In this document: piece by piece, positions 1 to 7,411 of the stretch | Layout of the letters: the number at the start of each line of letters is the position of its first letter | Numbering within the stretch: position 1 is the first letter of the stretch | Origin: a virus | Reading direction: 5' to 3' (one strand) | Virus record (IMG/VR): IMGVR_UViG_3300050821_002885 | Coordinates: 1 to 45,331 of that record | DNA: 45,331 nucleotides | Program-made: the position numbers and the translations under genes | The notes under the pieces: generated by a model | Database searches by the model: none | What the model saw: only the letters and a program-made list of their open reading frames with translations | Told to the model about the DNA's origin: nothing

Positions 1-75
1 CAAGTGTTAGTAATCACAGACAGGGAGTCACCGGCATTGACCTTAAAATATTCCGTCTGGTTCGCCGCCATGCGC
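1..75. repeat. 75-bp terminal repeat, left copy
   Basis: These 75 bases are identical to the last 75 of the window. They lie inside a reading frame that becomes complete only when the ends are joined. The repeat is therefore best read as the overlap of a circular assembly (circular molecule or circularly permuted virion DNA), not as a biological terminal repeat. Confidence 0.95.
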
Positions 76-305
76 GCATTATTGGCCGTCGCCGCCGTTC
101 CAGCCGTACTTATCAAAATTGAACAAATCACATCCGTATGCACGCGAATAAATCGTGTCGCCGCACCAAAAGCAGCCGATGAATTAGCTCCCGCACCAAT
201 CACGACAGGAGTCTGATCGACCAGAGAAGGCTGCGCCGCGATCTGCACCGGACCGTTGCTAGTCTGCAACACATCAGAAAATTCAGAAATGTAGAGCTTG
301 GCCAA
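1..305 (-). CDS. small structural-region protein of 101 aa, cut at the contig end
   Basis: The gene starts at a TTG (303-305) five bases after a strong GGAGG. It encodes 101 residues rich in Ala, Thr and Asn, beginning MAKLYISEF and ending DSLSVITNT. Its TGA stop uses the first two bases of the window plus base 45256, so it is whole only on the circle. It lies directly downstream of the coiled-coil gene at 44735-45247 and upstream of the portal, in the head gene cluster. Length, position and beta-rich, low-charge composition fit a small virion (head or decoration) protein. I do not recognise a family. Confidence 0.75.
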   Translation of the reverse strand, partial: MAKLYISEFSDVLQTSNGPVQIAAQPSLVDQTPVVIGAGANSSAAFGAATRFIRVHTDVICSILISTAGTAATANNARMAANQTEYFKVNAGDSLSVITNT

Positions 306-307
306 TG

Positions 308-2587
308 CTACCTCCTCGGCGCAGCACTAGCATCTTGTAGCCTATCTTGGTGAATCATTCCAGGGGGGCCTTGCCCGCCCCTAGGAGGAGAAGCACCAGC
401 CCCTTGCCTCGGGCCGCCCGGAGGCCCGCCAGCCCCAGGAGGCCCGCCCGGACCTCGCTGCATCTGCATCATCTGCGCCAGTTGCATCTGCATCTTCTTT
501 TCCATCTGGAACCGATGCAACATCATGTGCTCCCGCACCGCCCCCGTGGGATCGCCGTTCTCCATAGCCTGCATGTGCTCCTGCATGTGCTTCTGATCCT
601 CATCAAGCTCATGCACTGGCAACGCCAATCCCATGACAAGGTACTTGTTTTCTTCATCAGGCGCCATAGACAATTTGTCCTTCAGATTCCTGAATATCTC
701 CGGCGCCAACCGCGAGCCGAAAGCGTTCTCGACCAGGAGACTGATCACCGGAACAAGGTTGATTTCGTGCCCTTTGTACTGATCCGGAGGTATCCCCTTA
801 ATGACGTTCATCGCACTGATTTGCATCTGGATAGCTTGCGCATTCCGTGCTGCTTCCACCCCAAACCATCTAAATTCAAACCGGCGACTGCTCTCGATAG
901 GAGGTATCTCCTCCATCCGGGTCGCGAGCCCCATCTGACCGTACTCCCGGACGGTAATAGGGTTCTCCCGAAATTGATGGTCGAGGTCTACGAACCACCG
1001 AAGAAGAGGCGTCAACCCTTCGTCTTCAATATTTGTACAAACGTCAGCAGTACTAAGAATATCAACTTGTTGCTCGTTTGCTATTTCGGCTTGATTACGC
1101 TTGACTTTCTGCCCGGTAGATTGCGCAATCGCCGCAGGAGAGACGGATAATACCTGAAAAATTTCTGTCTTCGCCGAAGCAACAATCGAAAACGCATCTT
1201 TCCATAAGGGAGGAAACTGAGCAAACTTCGTGTCATTAGGACTAGTCTCCCAAATCGCCGCGAGGTTGAGAACCATTGACCCGGTACGTGGATTCTTCGT
1301 CGGATCAGTCATAATGATGGGAAGAAGAGCGTACGCAGCACTATCCCACCCCTCATTTATCACATCGTTCGCACCGTACTGGAGCTTATCCACCGCGGCA
1401 ATCTTCGACACACCTTTGAACGATCCACTCAGCTTGTTCTGCGCAAAAGAAATCAACGGACACTTGTCATTCCAATTAGGATTGCGCCGAACACTCGGAA
1501 TGCGCTCGTTGCCCTCGACGCCGCCAGCAAAATAAATCTTGCACAGCCGACGCTCACCATCCACCTTCAGGCGCGAATACATTTCATAAACAACAATAGA
1601 CTCACCATCCTTATCAGACATAATCCCGGCAGCATCAACATGCTTCTTAGCAGTCTTAGGATCGCCCTCCTGCCCCGTGCCGTAGGCGGCAATATCCTTC
1701 TCTAGAAGGTCTCCAACTTCCTCATCAATCTCTCCATCATCAACTGCCTGCTTCAATCGTTCCTTTGACCAAATACGCTTGATCGCTACCCCCCCGCCTT
1801 TAGCAAGAGCATCACCCACAGAGGAAGCAGACACAGGAACCACAACCACGTCAGTATCAGAAAGAACCTCAACGGCGGGACCCTGGTGGACCACCACGGC
1901 CGTCTCCATGTCGTCGTCCGCGTCGGGGTCAATGTTCTCAGCCTCCTCGCCCTCCACTTCAGCCTTTGCCTTGGTCCGATAAACAACATGCCGTTCACTG
2001 TCCTCCCATCCCACATAAAGATTGTACTGCCCTTCCACGTCTCCGTTGATCATCAACGCAGGCATGATCTGCGTGCGCAACCTCGTCTTGCGAATGTAAT
2101 GCTCCAAGAGAGCCATAACGTGGTAAGGCTTCTCATCGGACGTGATACACTCAACATTTCGTTGCGACCGGGGGAAAATCTGATTGACAAACCGCGTCTT
2201 GCGCGCGTCAATGGCTTCTTTGACAATGGGAACAAATATCTGTGAGTTGCCAGAGTAACCTTGTTTAACACCTAAAACACCGTTGTAAATGTCCCAATAG
2301 TCACACTGATCGTTGCCCCGCTCCCACTGATCCATGAACGCCTTATCAACTCGCTTGGCCAGCTTCAAAACCTGCTCTCGAATCTTCTCCTCACCCCCCA
2401 GCTCGCGATTGCGATCCCTAACTTCTTCCTTCTCAGCCCATTCCTCGCACCACCCCTCGGGCGCAATCTCGCCCATGACCTTGGCGCAGGCTTCACCGTT
2501 GATGAAAAATTTGCAGTCCTGACACTGCCCCCCGAGCGTCCCAACGTCCGTATAATTTACGTCATCCTTGGATTTTCGTCTCGCCAT
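308..2587 (-). CDS. portal protein with N-terminal four-cysteine (HiPIP-like) motif
   Basis: A 759-residue portal: the dodecameric ring at the capsid vertex through which DNA is packaged and ejected. The call rests on position (overlapping the terminase 3' end by 26 bp), length, and a body typical of podovirus portals, with charged helices, a GYSGNSQIFVPIVKEAID segment and a Gln/Met/Gly/Pro-rich C-terminal tail. Unusually, residues 22-47 carry Cys22, Cys25, Cys34 and Cys47 (C-x2-C-x8-C-x12-C) in a GGQCQDC...GWC context resembling high-potential iron-sulfur proteins. The start ATG lies inside the terminase gene and has only a weak ribosome site, suggesting coupling. Portal assignment is confident; the metal-site reading is inference. 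Confidence 0.85.
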   Translation of the reverse strand: MARRKSKDDVNYTDVGTLGGQCQDCKFFINGEACAKVMGEIAPEGWCEEWAEKEEVRDRNRELGGEEKIREQVLKLAKRVDKAFMDQWERGNDQCDYWDIYNGVLGVKQGYSGNSQIFVPIVKEAIDARKTRFVNQIFPRSQRNVECITSDEKPYHVMALLEHYIRKTRLRTQIMPALMINGDVEGQYNLYVGWEDSERHVVYRTKAKAEVEGEEAENIDPDADDDMETAVVVHQGPAVEVLSDTDVVVVPVSASSVGDALAKGGGVAIKRIWSKERLKQAVDDGEIDEEVGDLLEKDIAAYGTGQEGDPKTAKKHVDAAGIMSDKDGESIVVYEMYSRLKVDGERRLCKIYFAGGVEGNERIPSVRRNPNWNDKCPLISFAQNKLSGSFKGVSKIAAVDKLQYGANDVINEGWDSAAYALLPIIMTDPTKNPRTGSMVLNLAAIWETSPNDTKFAQFPPLWKDAFSIVASAKTEIFQVLSVSPAAIAQSTGQKVKRNQAEIANEQQVDILSTADVCTNIEDEGLTPLLRWFVDLDHQFRENPITVREYGQMGLATRMEEIPPIESSRRFEFRWFGVEAARNAQAIQMQISAMNVIKGIPPDQYKGHEINLVPVISLLVENAFGSRLAPEIFRNLKDKLSMAPDEENKYLVMGLALPVHELDEDQKHMQEHMQAMENGDPTGAVREHMMLHRFQMEKKMQMQLAQMMQMQRGPGGPPGAGGPPGGPRQGAGASPPRGGQGPPGMIHQDRLQDASAAPRR

Positions 2588-4580
2588 GCCCAGTGCTCAT
2601 AGAAGGCCGCGCGGTCAGGTAGCGCCGGCCTGAAGCACCATCTATAGCATAGTTCGGCCGCTCATCGCCAGTCCCCAGGGAATGTCCGACAACGGCCATA
2701 AACGCCTCAAATCCCTCCATTAAAACCTTGTAGACGCCCTCCTCAGCCGCCCCGCTGACCGGGCCGCTCTTAACAATAGAAGCCGCGTAGCCCCCCGCAA
2801 AGGCGTTCAAGGCCCACGATGCCCCCGACGATACCACCAGCGCAGGCTGGCCGTGCGCAAGGCTCTCCAATCTCTTGCGGGTTTCTTCTCGGCCCAAGCT
2901 AACCGAACCCCCCATAGACAGCCGAACTCCCGCACGCGACGTGGCAGCCCGTAATCCGATAGAGTCATAAGCTCCCCAGTGCTCGGCAGGGGCATAGCAT
3001 ACAACTTTTCCCCCGGCCATGAAGCGAGAAGAAGCAACAAGCTCTCGAAAAGACGCCCCCGGCTCCCCCTCCGATACGTAGCTCCCCACGACACGTATCG
3101 TTCCCCCCACAAGCTGAACGAGTACTCCGGTCGTATAGAGTCGCGTAGCATTAACCGCAAGATAGCATGTCGAGTTGCGTTGAACATCTAAGTCATCCTG
3201 CACATTGTTGAAACCGAAGTTGTCATAGATAGCAAGTCCAGGTCTCATACGCAATGCATAAGCCAAGGCGTTAGGCACGTCGATTCGACCGGTCGGAAAG
3301 CTTAATAACTGCTGTTGCAACGTAGGCAGCTCTTTTGCAAAAGTAACCTCTCCGCTCACGAAAAAGGGCTGCAACGACCGGATGAAGGCCAATTTGCCAA
3401 CAGGCGCAGGGAGAGTTGTGACAGGGATAATCTGTTGCCTCCGTGTCTGCTCGGCCCGCAATGGCTGGAGGATAAACTCCTCCAGCCCCTCCTTCTCGAT
3501 TCCGATCTTGATTGGCTGGTACTCCTCCCACGTCTGGAAGATGTCTTCGATGATCTTGTCCGGCATCCACAATTCCCCGGAAGCGTCCCACACTATCAGC
3601 TTGGTCCCAACCCATGAGAACACCACCTTTCCCGTATGCGCCGAGCTGGCCTTGACCGTTCTCGCCGGATCGTACATCGCATAAGTCGGATGCCAAGTGC
3701 GAACGATCGGCTCTATCTTGAACATGCTACGAGTGAAAACACGGGTGCTCGGGTCTACCGCCTCAACCATGTACTCTTGCATGTACTCATTCAACATGCC
3801 TGCCTTGAGAAACTCATCCTTGCGGAAGTCAATAAGCTCGAGCGGAAATCTCGACGGCCATGTAGCCCGACGCTGCCCCCTTGCGTCAATGTACTCCCAA
3901 GGGTATTTATGCACAGTCCAGCCGCCGGCCTTCTCTAGCCGCGCCGCAAGGCAGTCGGGATCGAGAAGGTTGGCGAGGATATGGACCTTGGCGTCGGGTG
4001 CTAATGCAGGCACAAGGGTGCGCATCAACCACGTGTGGGTCTTGTTGCGCTGCTCGGGAGAACTTACGCTTTCTTCGTCTTCGATGTCATCGATGAGACA
4101 GGAGTCCGGACGCTGGTCGTCGTGCTTAGTTCCTCGGAGGCTTTGCCCTCGGCCAAAGGATTGGATGACAACTCCGTTGTTAAGGACAACTTTGTCTTCG
4201 TTCCAGACGGGTCCGTGGAGGTCTCCAAAAATGGCGCGGATGTACGGGTTAAAATCGAGTTCGTGCTTAACTGCCGCAAGACGCTCGCAAGCACGAGTTG
4301 CGCTTTCTCCAATGATGATATGATTTCGAAAACGTCTCCAGCAAGCTCCGATCGTGATGGCTTCTTCAGCCAAAGTGCTTTTTGCTGCGCCACGGAAAGC
4401 AAGGAACAGAAGTCGTCTACTTTCCCCATGTAAGTCTCGGATAATCTCAAAGTGGAAATCCGGCGTTTCGTTTGGGTGCCTGTGCTCAAAGAGTGTCCTA
4501 TGCGCGTTGTACGGGTTGATCTGGGGAGACAGGCGAATAATCGCCTGCTCCAGTGGAGTTAGGGAAGCTACGTCGATCAC
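2562..4580 (-). CDS. terL: terminase large subunit
   Basis: The packaging motor, an ATPase plus headful or cos nuclease that docks on the portal, 672 aa. Walker A is FRGAAKST (residues 62-69) and Walker B is CLIDDIEDEE (about 161-170). The C-terminal RNase H-like nuclease begins near YAMYDPA, with Asp304 the likely first metal ligand. About 130 C-terminal residues beyond the usual nuclease fold are Gly/Ala-rich. The start is a GTG overlapping the stop of the HAD gene. No clear small terminase was identified nearby; the 50-aa Lys/Ser-rich protein upstream is too short to claim. Confidence 0.93.
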   Translation of the reverse strand: MIDVASLTPLEQAIIRLSPQINPYNAHRTLFEHRHPNETPDFHFEIIRDLHGESRRLLFLAFRGAAKSTLAEEAITIGACWRRFRNHIIIGESATRACERLAAVKHELDFNPYIRAIFGDLHGPVWNEDKVVLNNGVVIQSFGRGQSLRGTKHDDQRPDSCLIDDIEDEESVSSPEQRNKTHTWLMRTLVPALAPDAKVHILANLLDPDCLAARLEKAGGWTVHKYPWEYIDARGQRRATWPSRFPLELIDFRKDEFLKAGMLNEYMQEYMVEAVDPSTRVFTRSMFKIEPIVRTWHPTYAMYDPARTVKASSAHTGKVVFSWVGTKLIVWDASGELWMPDKIIEDIFQTWEEYQPIKIGIEKEGLEEFILQPLRAEQTRRQQIIPVTTLPAPVGKLAFIRSLQPFFVSGEVTFAKELPTLQQQLLSFPTGRIDVPNALAYALRMRPGLAIYDNFGFNNVQDDLDVQRNSTCYLAVNATRLYTTGVLVQLVGGTIRVVGSYVSEGEPGASFRELVASSRFMAGGKVVCYAPAEHWGAYDSIGLRAATSRAGVRLSMGGSVSLGREETRKRLESLAHGQPALVVSSGASWALNAFAGGYAASIVKSGPVSGAAEEGVYKVLMEGFEAFMAVVGHSLGTGDERPNYAIDGASGRRYLTARPSMSTGHGETKIQG

Positions 4581-4930
4581 TTCTTATTCCAAGGCTGAAA
4601 GGCTTTGAGGTCTTCGATCCGAGGCCATGTGCCATCAAAGGTCAAAGCGCGATCGTCAATGGTAAGAAAAGCAGCAGGCTTCTCCGTTGGCCATTCCACA
4701 AACTCATTCGGCATCCATTTGAGTACCCAGTCCTGCATTGCTTTCAACCCGCCGGGCTGATTGCTTCGACTTGAAAATATGCAGACCCTGAAGTGGTTGA
4801 GCGCTCTATCTATGAAAGCTGCCGCCCCCTCGACGGGGGGATCGGGGATTACATCGGCACCCTTCCACCCACTCGTATAGCTGTGAATCACCCCGTCGAA
4901 ATCTAAACAGAGAATTGGCTTACCCATCAT
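4577..4930 (-). CDS. HAD-superfamily phosphatase-like hydrolase
   Basis: This 117-aa single-domain protein has the HAD signature. Motif I is LCLDFDGVI (nucleophile Asp9... wait-free reading: first Asp of DFDG, general acid two residues later), motif II is the Ser of IFSSRS, the motif III Lys is in TEKPAAFL, and motif IV is the acidic pair in TIDDRAL. There is no room for a large cap domain, so a small phosphorylated substrate such as a nucleotide or a DNA/RNA 3'-phosphate is likely. The family is frequent in phage genomes. Its start overlaps the previous stop as ATGA and its end overlaps the terminase start. Confidence 0.85.
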   Translation of the reverse strand: MMGKPILCLDFDGVIHSYTSGWKGADVIPDPPVEGAAAFIDRALNHFRVCIFSSRSNQPGGLKAMQDWVLKWMPNEFVEWPTEKPAAFLTIDDRALTFDGTWPRIEDLKAFQPWNKK

Positions 4931-5079
4931 TTTGCCTTTCGAGCCTTGGCCGTCTGTTTCTTAACGTTCTTCGGGCTGGACATGTCAGCCGTCACTCCGC
5001 TCGCTCTCCCCGGCAACTTCTTCACACTCGACGTGTCAGGGGGTTTCTTACTGCTTGTTGATCTCGAACGTTTTGTCAT
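4927..5079 (-). CDS. 50-aa Lys/Ser-rich basic protein
   Basis: The chosen start is the ATG at 5077-5079, directly after a strong TGGAGGTAAG. A longer upstream reading is possible but has no ribosome site. The product begins MTKRSRSTSSKKPPD and is a disordered, strongly basic peptide of Lys, Ser, Thr and Pro, which suggests nucleic-acid binding. It sits between a lipoprotein gene and the HAD gene with overlaps at both ends, so it is co-translated with them. Function unknown. Confidence 0.6.
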   Translation of the reverse strand: MTKRSRSTSSKKPPDTSSVKKLPGRASGVTADMSSPKNVKKQTAKARKAK

Positions 5080-5330
5080 CTTACCTCCAATACATCTTTC
5101 ATGACTTTGTGAACTCGCCAAGACGTGACTGCCCCGCATCCATTGCTACTTATAAGCTCGTCAATCTCCTGCGCAACTTCTTCCCTGGAGAGCTTGTCCG
5201 ACCGGTTCCATCGCGCGTCAACCCGCGCAGCGTCTTCCTTGCATTTTACATAGTCCGGGTCCCACGACGGGTCCCACGACGTCCCACACCCAGCCAGCAG
5301 CACAGCTAGGAGCATCCCCAGCGCACGCAT
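5076..5330 (-). CDS. small lipoprotein
   Basis: An 84-aa protein starting MRALGMLLAVLLAGCGTS. It has a short basic N terminus, a hydrophobic stretch and a lipobox LAGC, so Cys15 should be lipidated and the mature part placed in the periplasm. The rest is charged and carries a second Cys pair (YVKC, NGCG). The ATG overlaps the upstream stop as TGATG after GGAAGG. A phage lipoprotein may act in lysis or in superinfection exclusion. It is unlike a typical Rz1, being neither Pro-rich nor nested in an Rz gene. Confidence 0.75.
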   Translation of the reverse strand: MRALGMLLAVLLAGCGTSWDPSWDPDYVKCKEDAARVDARWNRSDKLSREEVAQEIDELISSNGCGAVTSWRVHKVMKDVLEVR

Positions 5331-5530
5331 CAGTACCTTCCTTTCATCCTCTCCCTGAAATAGTTCCCCGCGCTCGGGGCATCTTGCAAGCCCTCCACTA
5401 CTTCCTTAGGGACATTGTGCAGTGTGTAGGTCCGACCGTTGGAGAAGCTGAGGTCCAACTCCTGCGTCTCCTCATCATAGGAACCGCCGAAGATCGCCGT
5501 GCTCAAGAGACCAAAGGGAACTTTAGACAT
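5330..5530 (-). CDS. KTSC-domain protein
   Basis: A 66-aa protein that is nearly all KTSC domain. It shows the pattern of a beta hairpin (ELDLSFSNGRTYTL), then NVPKEVVEGL, then a DAPSAGNYFRERMKGRY ending in which Ser-Ala-Gly-Asn-Tyr-Phe is characteristic. The usual Lys-Thr-Ser-Cys start of the family is replaced here by FGLLSTAIFGGSYD. The start is the ATG at 5528-5530 with AAAGG eight bases upstream; an ATG 15 bases earlier has no ribosome site. KTSC domains occur alone or fused to lysyl-tRNA synthetase, and their role is unknown. It is the first gene of the leftward arm. Confidence 0.75.
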   Translation of the reverse strand: MSKVPFGLLSTAIFGGSYDEETQELDLSFSNGRTYTLHNVPKEVVEGLQDAPSAGNYFRERMKGRY

Positions 5531-5552
5531 GGATAAACCTTTCATGTTATGT
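5524..5552 (+). promoter_or_regulatory. possible rightward promoter for the acidic gene
   Basis: TAGACA (5524-5529), a 17-base spacer and TTATGT (5547-5552) lie about 45 bases before the GTG start at 5597. The match is moderate. It gains weight only because the gene is followed by its own terminator. Confidence 0.3.
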
Positions 5553-5596
5553 GGTAGATGCGAACTGAATTGCGGCATCTTTAAGGAGATAAGGCA

Positions 5597-5806
5597 GTGA
5601 ATGAGGAAGACAAGTTTGAAGCGCGCCACCAGGAGACGATCCCAGCACCTGAAGGAGAAACATGGGACGGGACAGTACCTGAAGGGAGTGTAACGGATGC
5701 TCCGACTCCCTTGACGGCGGGTCTCCTGGGGCTGGCAGAGGATACCAAGACTGAAGAAGACGACCCCGATAAAGTTGACAAACCCACTAAACATGGTAAG
5801 AAGTAA
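5597..5806 (+). CDS. 69-aa acidic protein, stand-alone gene
   Basis: A GTG start follows AAGGAG with eight bases of spacing, and the gene is followed 34 bases later by a textbook intrinsic terminator. The product begins MNEEDKFEARHQ and is rich in Glu and Asp, with Pro, Gly and Thr and a Lys-rich tail; it looks disordered. It runs opposite to its neighbours. Small acidic phage proteins include DNA mimics, anti-restriction and anti-CRISPR proteins and transcription inhibitors, but nothing here identifies one. The opposite frame is also open and lacks a good ribosome site. Confidence 0.6.
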   Translation: MNEEDKFEARHQETIPAPEGETWDGTVPEGSVTDAPTPLTAGLLGLAEDTKTEEDDPDKVDKPTKHGKK

Positions 5807-5839
5807 AAGTGACCGTCTCAAGGTTTCCTCCCATGACTG

Positions 5840-5865
5840 GCCCCCGGAGTTCCGGGGGCTTTTTT
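5840..5865 (+). terminator. intrinsic terminator
   Basis: GCCCCCGG (5840-5847), an AGTT loop and CCGGGGGC (5852-5859) form a perfect 8-bp GC stem followed by six T. The T run is present only in the rightward direction, so it ends the 5597-5806 transcript and should not stop leftward transcription. Confidence 0.92.
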
Positions 5866-5885
5866 CGACCCAGGTAGTCTAAATA

Positions 5886-5914
5886 TTTATATGGGTGGGA
5901 TTTTGGGCTGCGAA
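5886..5914 (-). promoter_or_regulatory. candidate leftward (late) promoter
   Basis: On the minus strand TTCGCA (5909-5914), a 17-base spacer and TATAAA (5886-5891) form a sigma70-like promoter: 4/6 and 5/6 matches at ideal spacing. It would read toward the KTSC gene and the terminase, crossing the acidic gene antisense. Confidence 0.35.
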
Positions 5915-6070
5915 TTTAGGGTGGTGTGGCAGAAAATTAAAACTCGGCGGCCGACCTCGGGCTATCCCGAGTTGAGAACAAAACGGGAACGACCTCGTTC
6001 CATCTCGTTCACTTAACGCATTTAACCGAGAACAAACCGGGGACGAGAAAAAAGCCTAGGAATTCAGTCC

Positions 6071-6624
6071 TACAACCGAAGATTTTATTTTCGGGTACAA
6101 CTTTTCATTCCTGGGACTATATTCCTATTTTAGGACTATAGTCCTAAAAGCGCATCACAGGTTGTAGGAATATATTCCGAACAAATCGTGAACACAGTAA
6201 AATCGAGGGTTGATTACAACTTTTTTTGGTTAAATATTTGGTATGTATCTGGCAGGTCGGACAACGGTGTGCCACAGGTACAAGCCGCTGTTTCGACTGG
6301 GGGAATTGGTATTGTTCTAACCATGTCTTTTTAAAAAACAGAAGGTAGCGAGAGAGGAAGACGGTACAACCTAAAAGTTTATACAACCGGTTGCACACTC
6401 GTATACCCCCCCCCCCTATCCGTTTCCTAGCGATGTGGTCGTTTTTTAAATTACATGGTGTGAACTAAGAACTTTCTTCAGCGTTTCAAGCACTTAACCG
6501 TGCGACTACAGGCGACTCGTAAAACCAGATACAACCGCCTCTTCGCTTTAAAAAATACAGCACTAAACCCTAAAGAGAGTGATCCTACATCACACAGGAA
6601 CCTTTCAGAGGCCTTTTTTACAAC
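6071..6624. repeat. TACAAC repeat cluster (iteron-like)
   Basis: TACAAC occurs on the plus strand at 6071, 6096, 6215, 6365, 6382, 6530 and 6619, and inverted (GTTGTA) at 6161. Several copies extend to TACAACC or TACAACCG. Eight copies of a hexamer in about 550 bases is far above the roughly 0.3 expected by chance on both strands. Spacing is irregular, unlike classical plasmid iterons. Initiator or regulator binding sites are possible. Confidence 0.6.
6113..6178. promoter_or_regulatory. operator-like array of three related palindromes
   Basis: Three palindromes share a GGA-[C/A]-TATA-[G/T]-TCC core: GGACTATATTCC (6114-6125), GGACTATAGTCC (6133-6144, extended by TTTTA/TAAAA to a perfect 22-bp palindrome at 6128-6149) and GGAATATATTCC (6167-6178). 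Centres are 19 and 34 bp apart. A half-site GTCCTA lies at 6067-6072. Spaced copies of one twofold-symmetric site are the hallmark of operators for a dimeric HTH protein. The XRE-type product of 8613-9029 is the obvious candidate but there is no direct proof. Confidence 0.7.
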
Positions 6625-6636
6625 CTGAGCTATTTA

Positions 6637-6665
6637 TTGCACCTTCCTCAGCGTTGTGCTACAGA
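6637..6665 (+). promoter_or_regulatory. early rightward promoter, extended -10 type
   Basis: TTGCAC (6637-6642), a 17-base spacer ending in TTGTGC and TACAGA (6660-6665) precede the first early gene; transcription would start near 6672, ten bases before the GGAGG. The TGTGCTACA block and TTGCA -35 recur almost exactly at 7458-7485, which supports both. Confidence 0.6.
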
Positions 6666-6691
6666 GTCCACCGGTCGAAACGGAGGATTAA

Positions 6692-7411
6692 ATGACAAAC
6701 AGATCGGATGAAATATGCCTAACTCGCGAACATTTGCTCGCGATCCGCGAAACTCCCCTCCCTCCAAAGTCGAATTCCAGGCGCCACAGCGGCGCGATCG
6801 CCACTAAGTTCCAGGTTGTCCCCGTGCCCTTGGCCGGAGATACTGATCGGCGCTGGCATCGCGTCTACCGCAACGCGCGTGGCCTCTTTATCGAAGCCCG
6901 CAGCGTCAAGATGCGCAATGCCCCGCGCGCTAGTTCCTTCCTTAATAAAGAGGCTCGCGGCTGTGTCAGGCGAATCACAGCCGATCTAGACCGATGGCTA
7001 GCTGAGGTCGAACCCTTCCGCCCTGGCGAGTTCCGCTACATGCAGCCCGGTGAGCTTCTAAGCTTGCGCCAGTCTACACCATCCAAGTATGACGGCAACC
7101 CACACCGCATCCCAACGGGCTTGTGGGTGCTGTGGCGCCCAGTCGAGAAGAAAGCGCCACGCAATAAAGGTCGCAACCAGCACACTGGACCGGCCATGCC
7201 CAACACTGCACCTGATCCCTACTGGGGCAGCACGTGGCATGAAGTCTATCGAACCACTCAAGGCGGCTGGCTCTATATCGAGGTCGGCACGCCGATCTTT
7301 ACCGACGAAGAGCGCGAGCAAAGAAAAACCGGCCATCTAAGGCCGGTTGAGGAATTCAATCTTCGTCGGTATCAAGGCGTCGTGCGCATCGCGCCGGAGC
7401 TTTTTAGCTAA
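6692..7411 (+). CDS. 239-aa early protein of unknown function
   Basis: First gene of the rightward arm, with GGAGG five bases before the ATG. The protein is basic and Trp/Arg/Pro-rich. It contains two similar segments, RRWHRVYRNARGLFIEAR (near residues 54-71) and STWHEVYRTTQGGWLYIEVG (near 189-208), so an internally duplicated fold of the type W-H-x-V-Y-R-x(3)-G-x-(3)-I-E is likely. No catalytic motif is seen. As the first early gene it may take over host functions or regulate early transcription. Confidence 0.75.
   Translation: MTNRSDEICLTREHLLAIRETPLPPKSNSRRHSGAIATKFQVVPVPLAGDTDRRWHRVYRNARGLFIEARSVKMRNAPRASSFLNKEARGCVRRITADLDRWLAEVEPFRPGEFRYMQPGELLSLRQSTPSKYDGNPHRIPTGLWVLWRPVEKKAPRNKGRNQHTGPAMPNTAPDPYWGSTWHEVYRTTQGGWLYIEVGTPIFTDEEREQRKTGHLRPVEEFNLRRYQGVVRIAPELFS

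Larger units (their letters stand above)
5866..6690. other. divergent control region without a convincing gene
   Basis: About 825 bases between the two transcription arms, visibly richer in A/T than the coding parts. It holds hairpins at 5956-5971 (CTCGGG/CCCGAG, loop CTAT) and 5986-6001 (GGAACGA/TCGTTCC, 2-base loop). AACTCGG (5941-5947) can alternatively pair with CCGAGTT (5967-5973). There is a direct repeat beginning GAGAACAAA (about 5974 and 6029), three related palindromes, eight TACAAC hexamers, an 11-C run (6406-6416) and a promoter at its right end. A leftward frame at 6144-6398 crosses the palindromes, lacks a ribosome site and is not credible. The region is a strong candidate for early/late control and the replication origin. 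Confidence 0.75.

Noticed and set aside
1-75. Terminal repeat as a genuine phage direct terminal repeat
   Set aside because: It lies within a coding sequence that is intact only after circularisation, and its short length suits an assembler overlap.
347-1150. Rightward 267-aa frame opposite the portal
   Set aside because: Arg/His/Pro/Leu-rich product typical of the antisense of GC-rich coding DNA; no ribosome site.
4927-5079. Basic 50-aa protein as small terminase
   Set aside because: It is too short and lacks a helix-turn-helix; position before the large terminase is not enough.
6144-6398. Leftward 84-aa open frame in the control region
   Set aside because: It has no ribosome site, ends across the palindromes, and its composition (Phe, Leu, Cys, Arg runs) matches AT-rich non-coding DNA.
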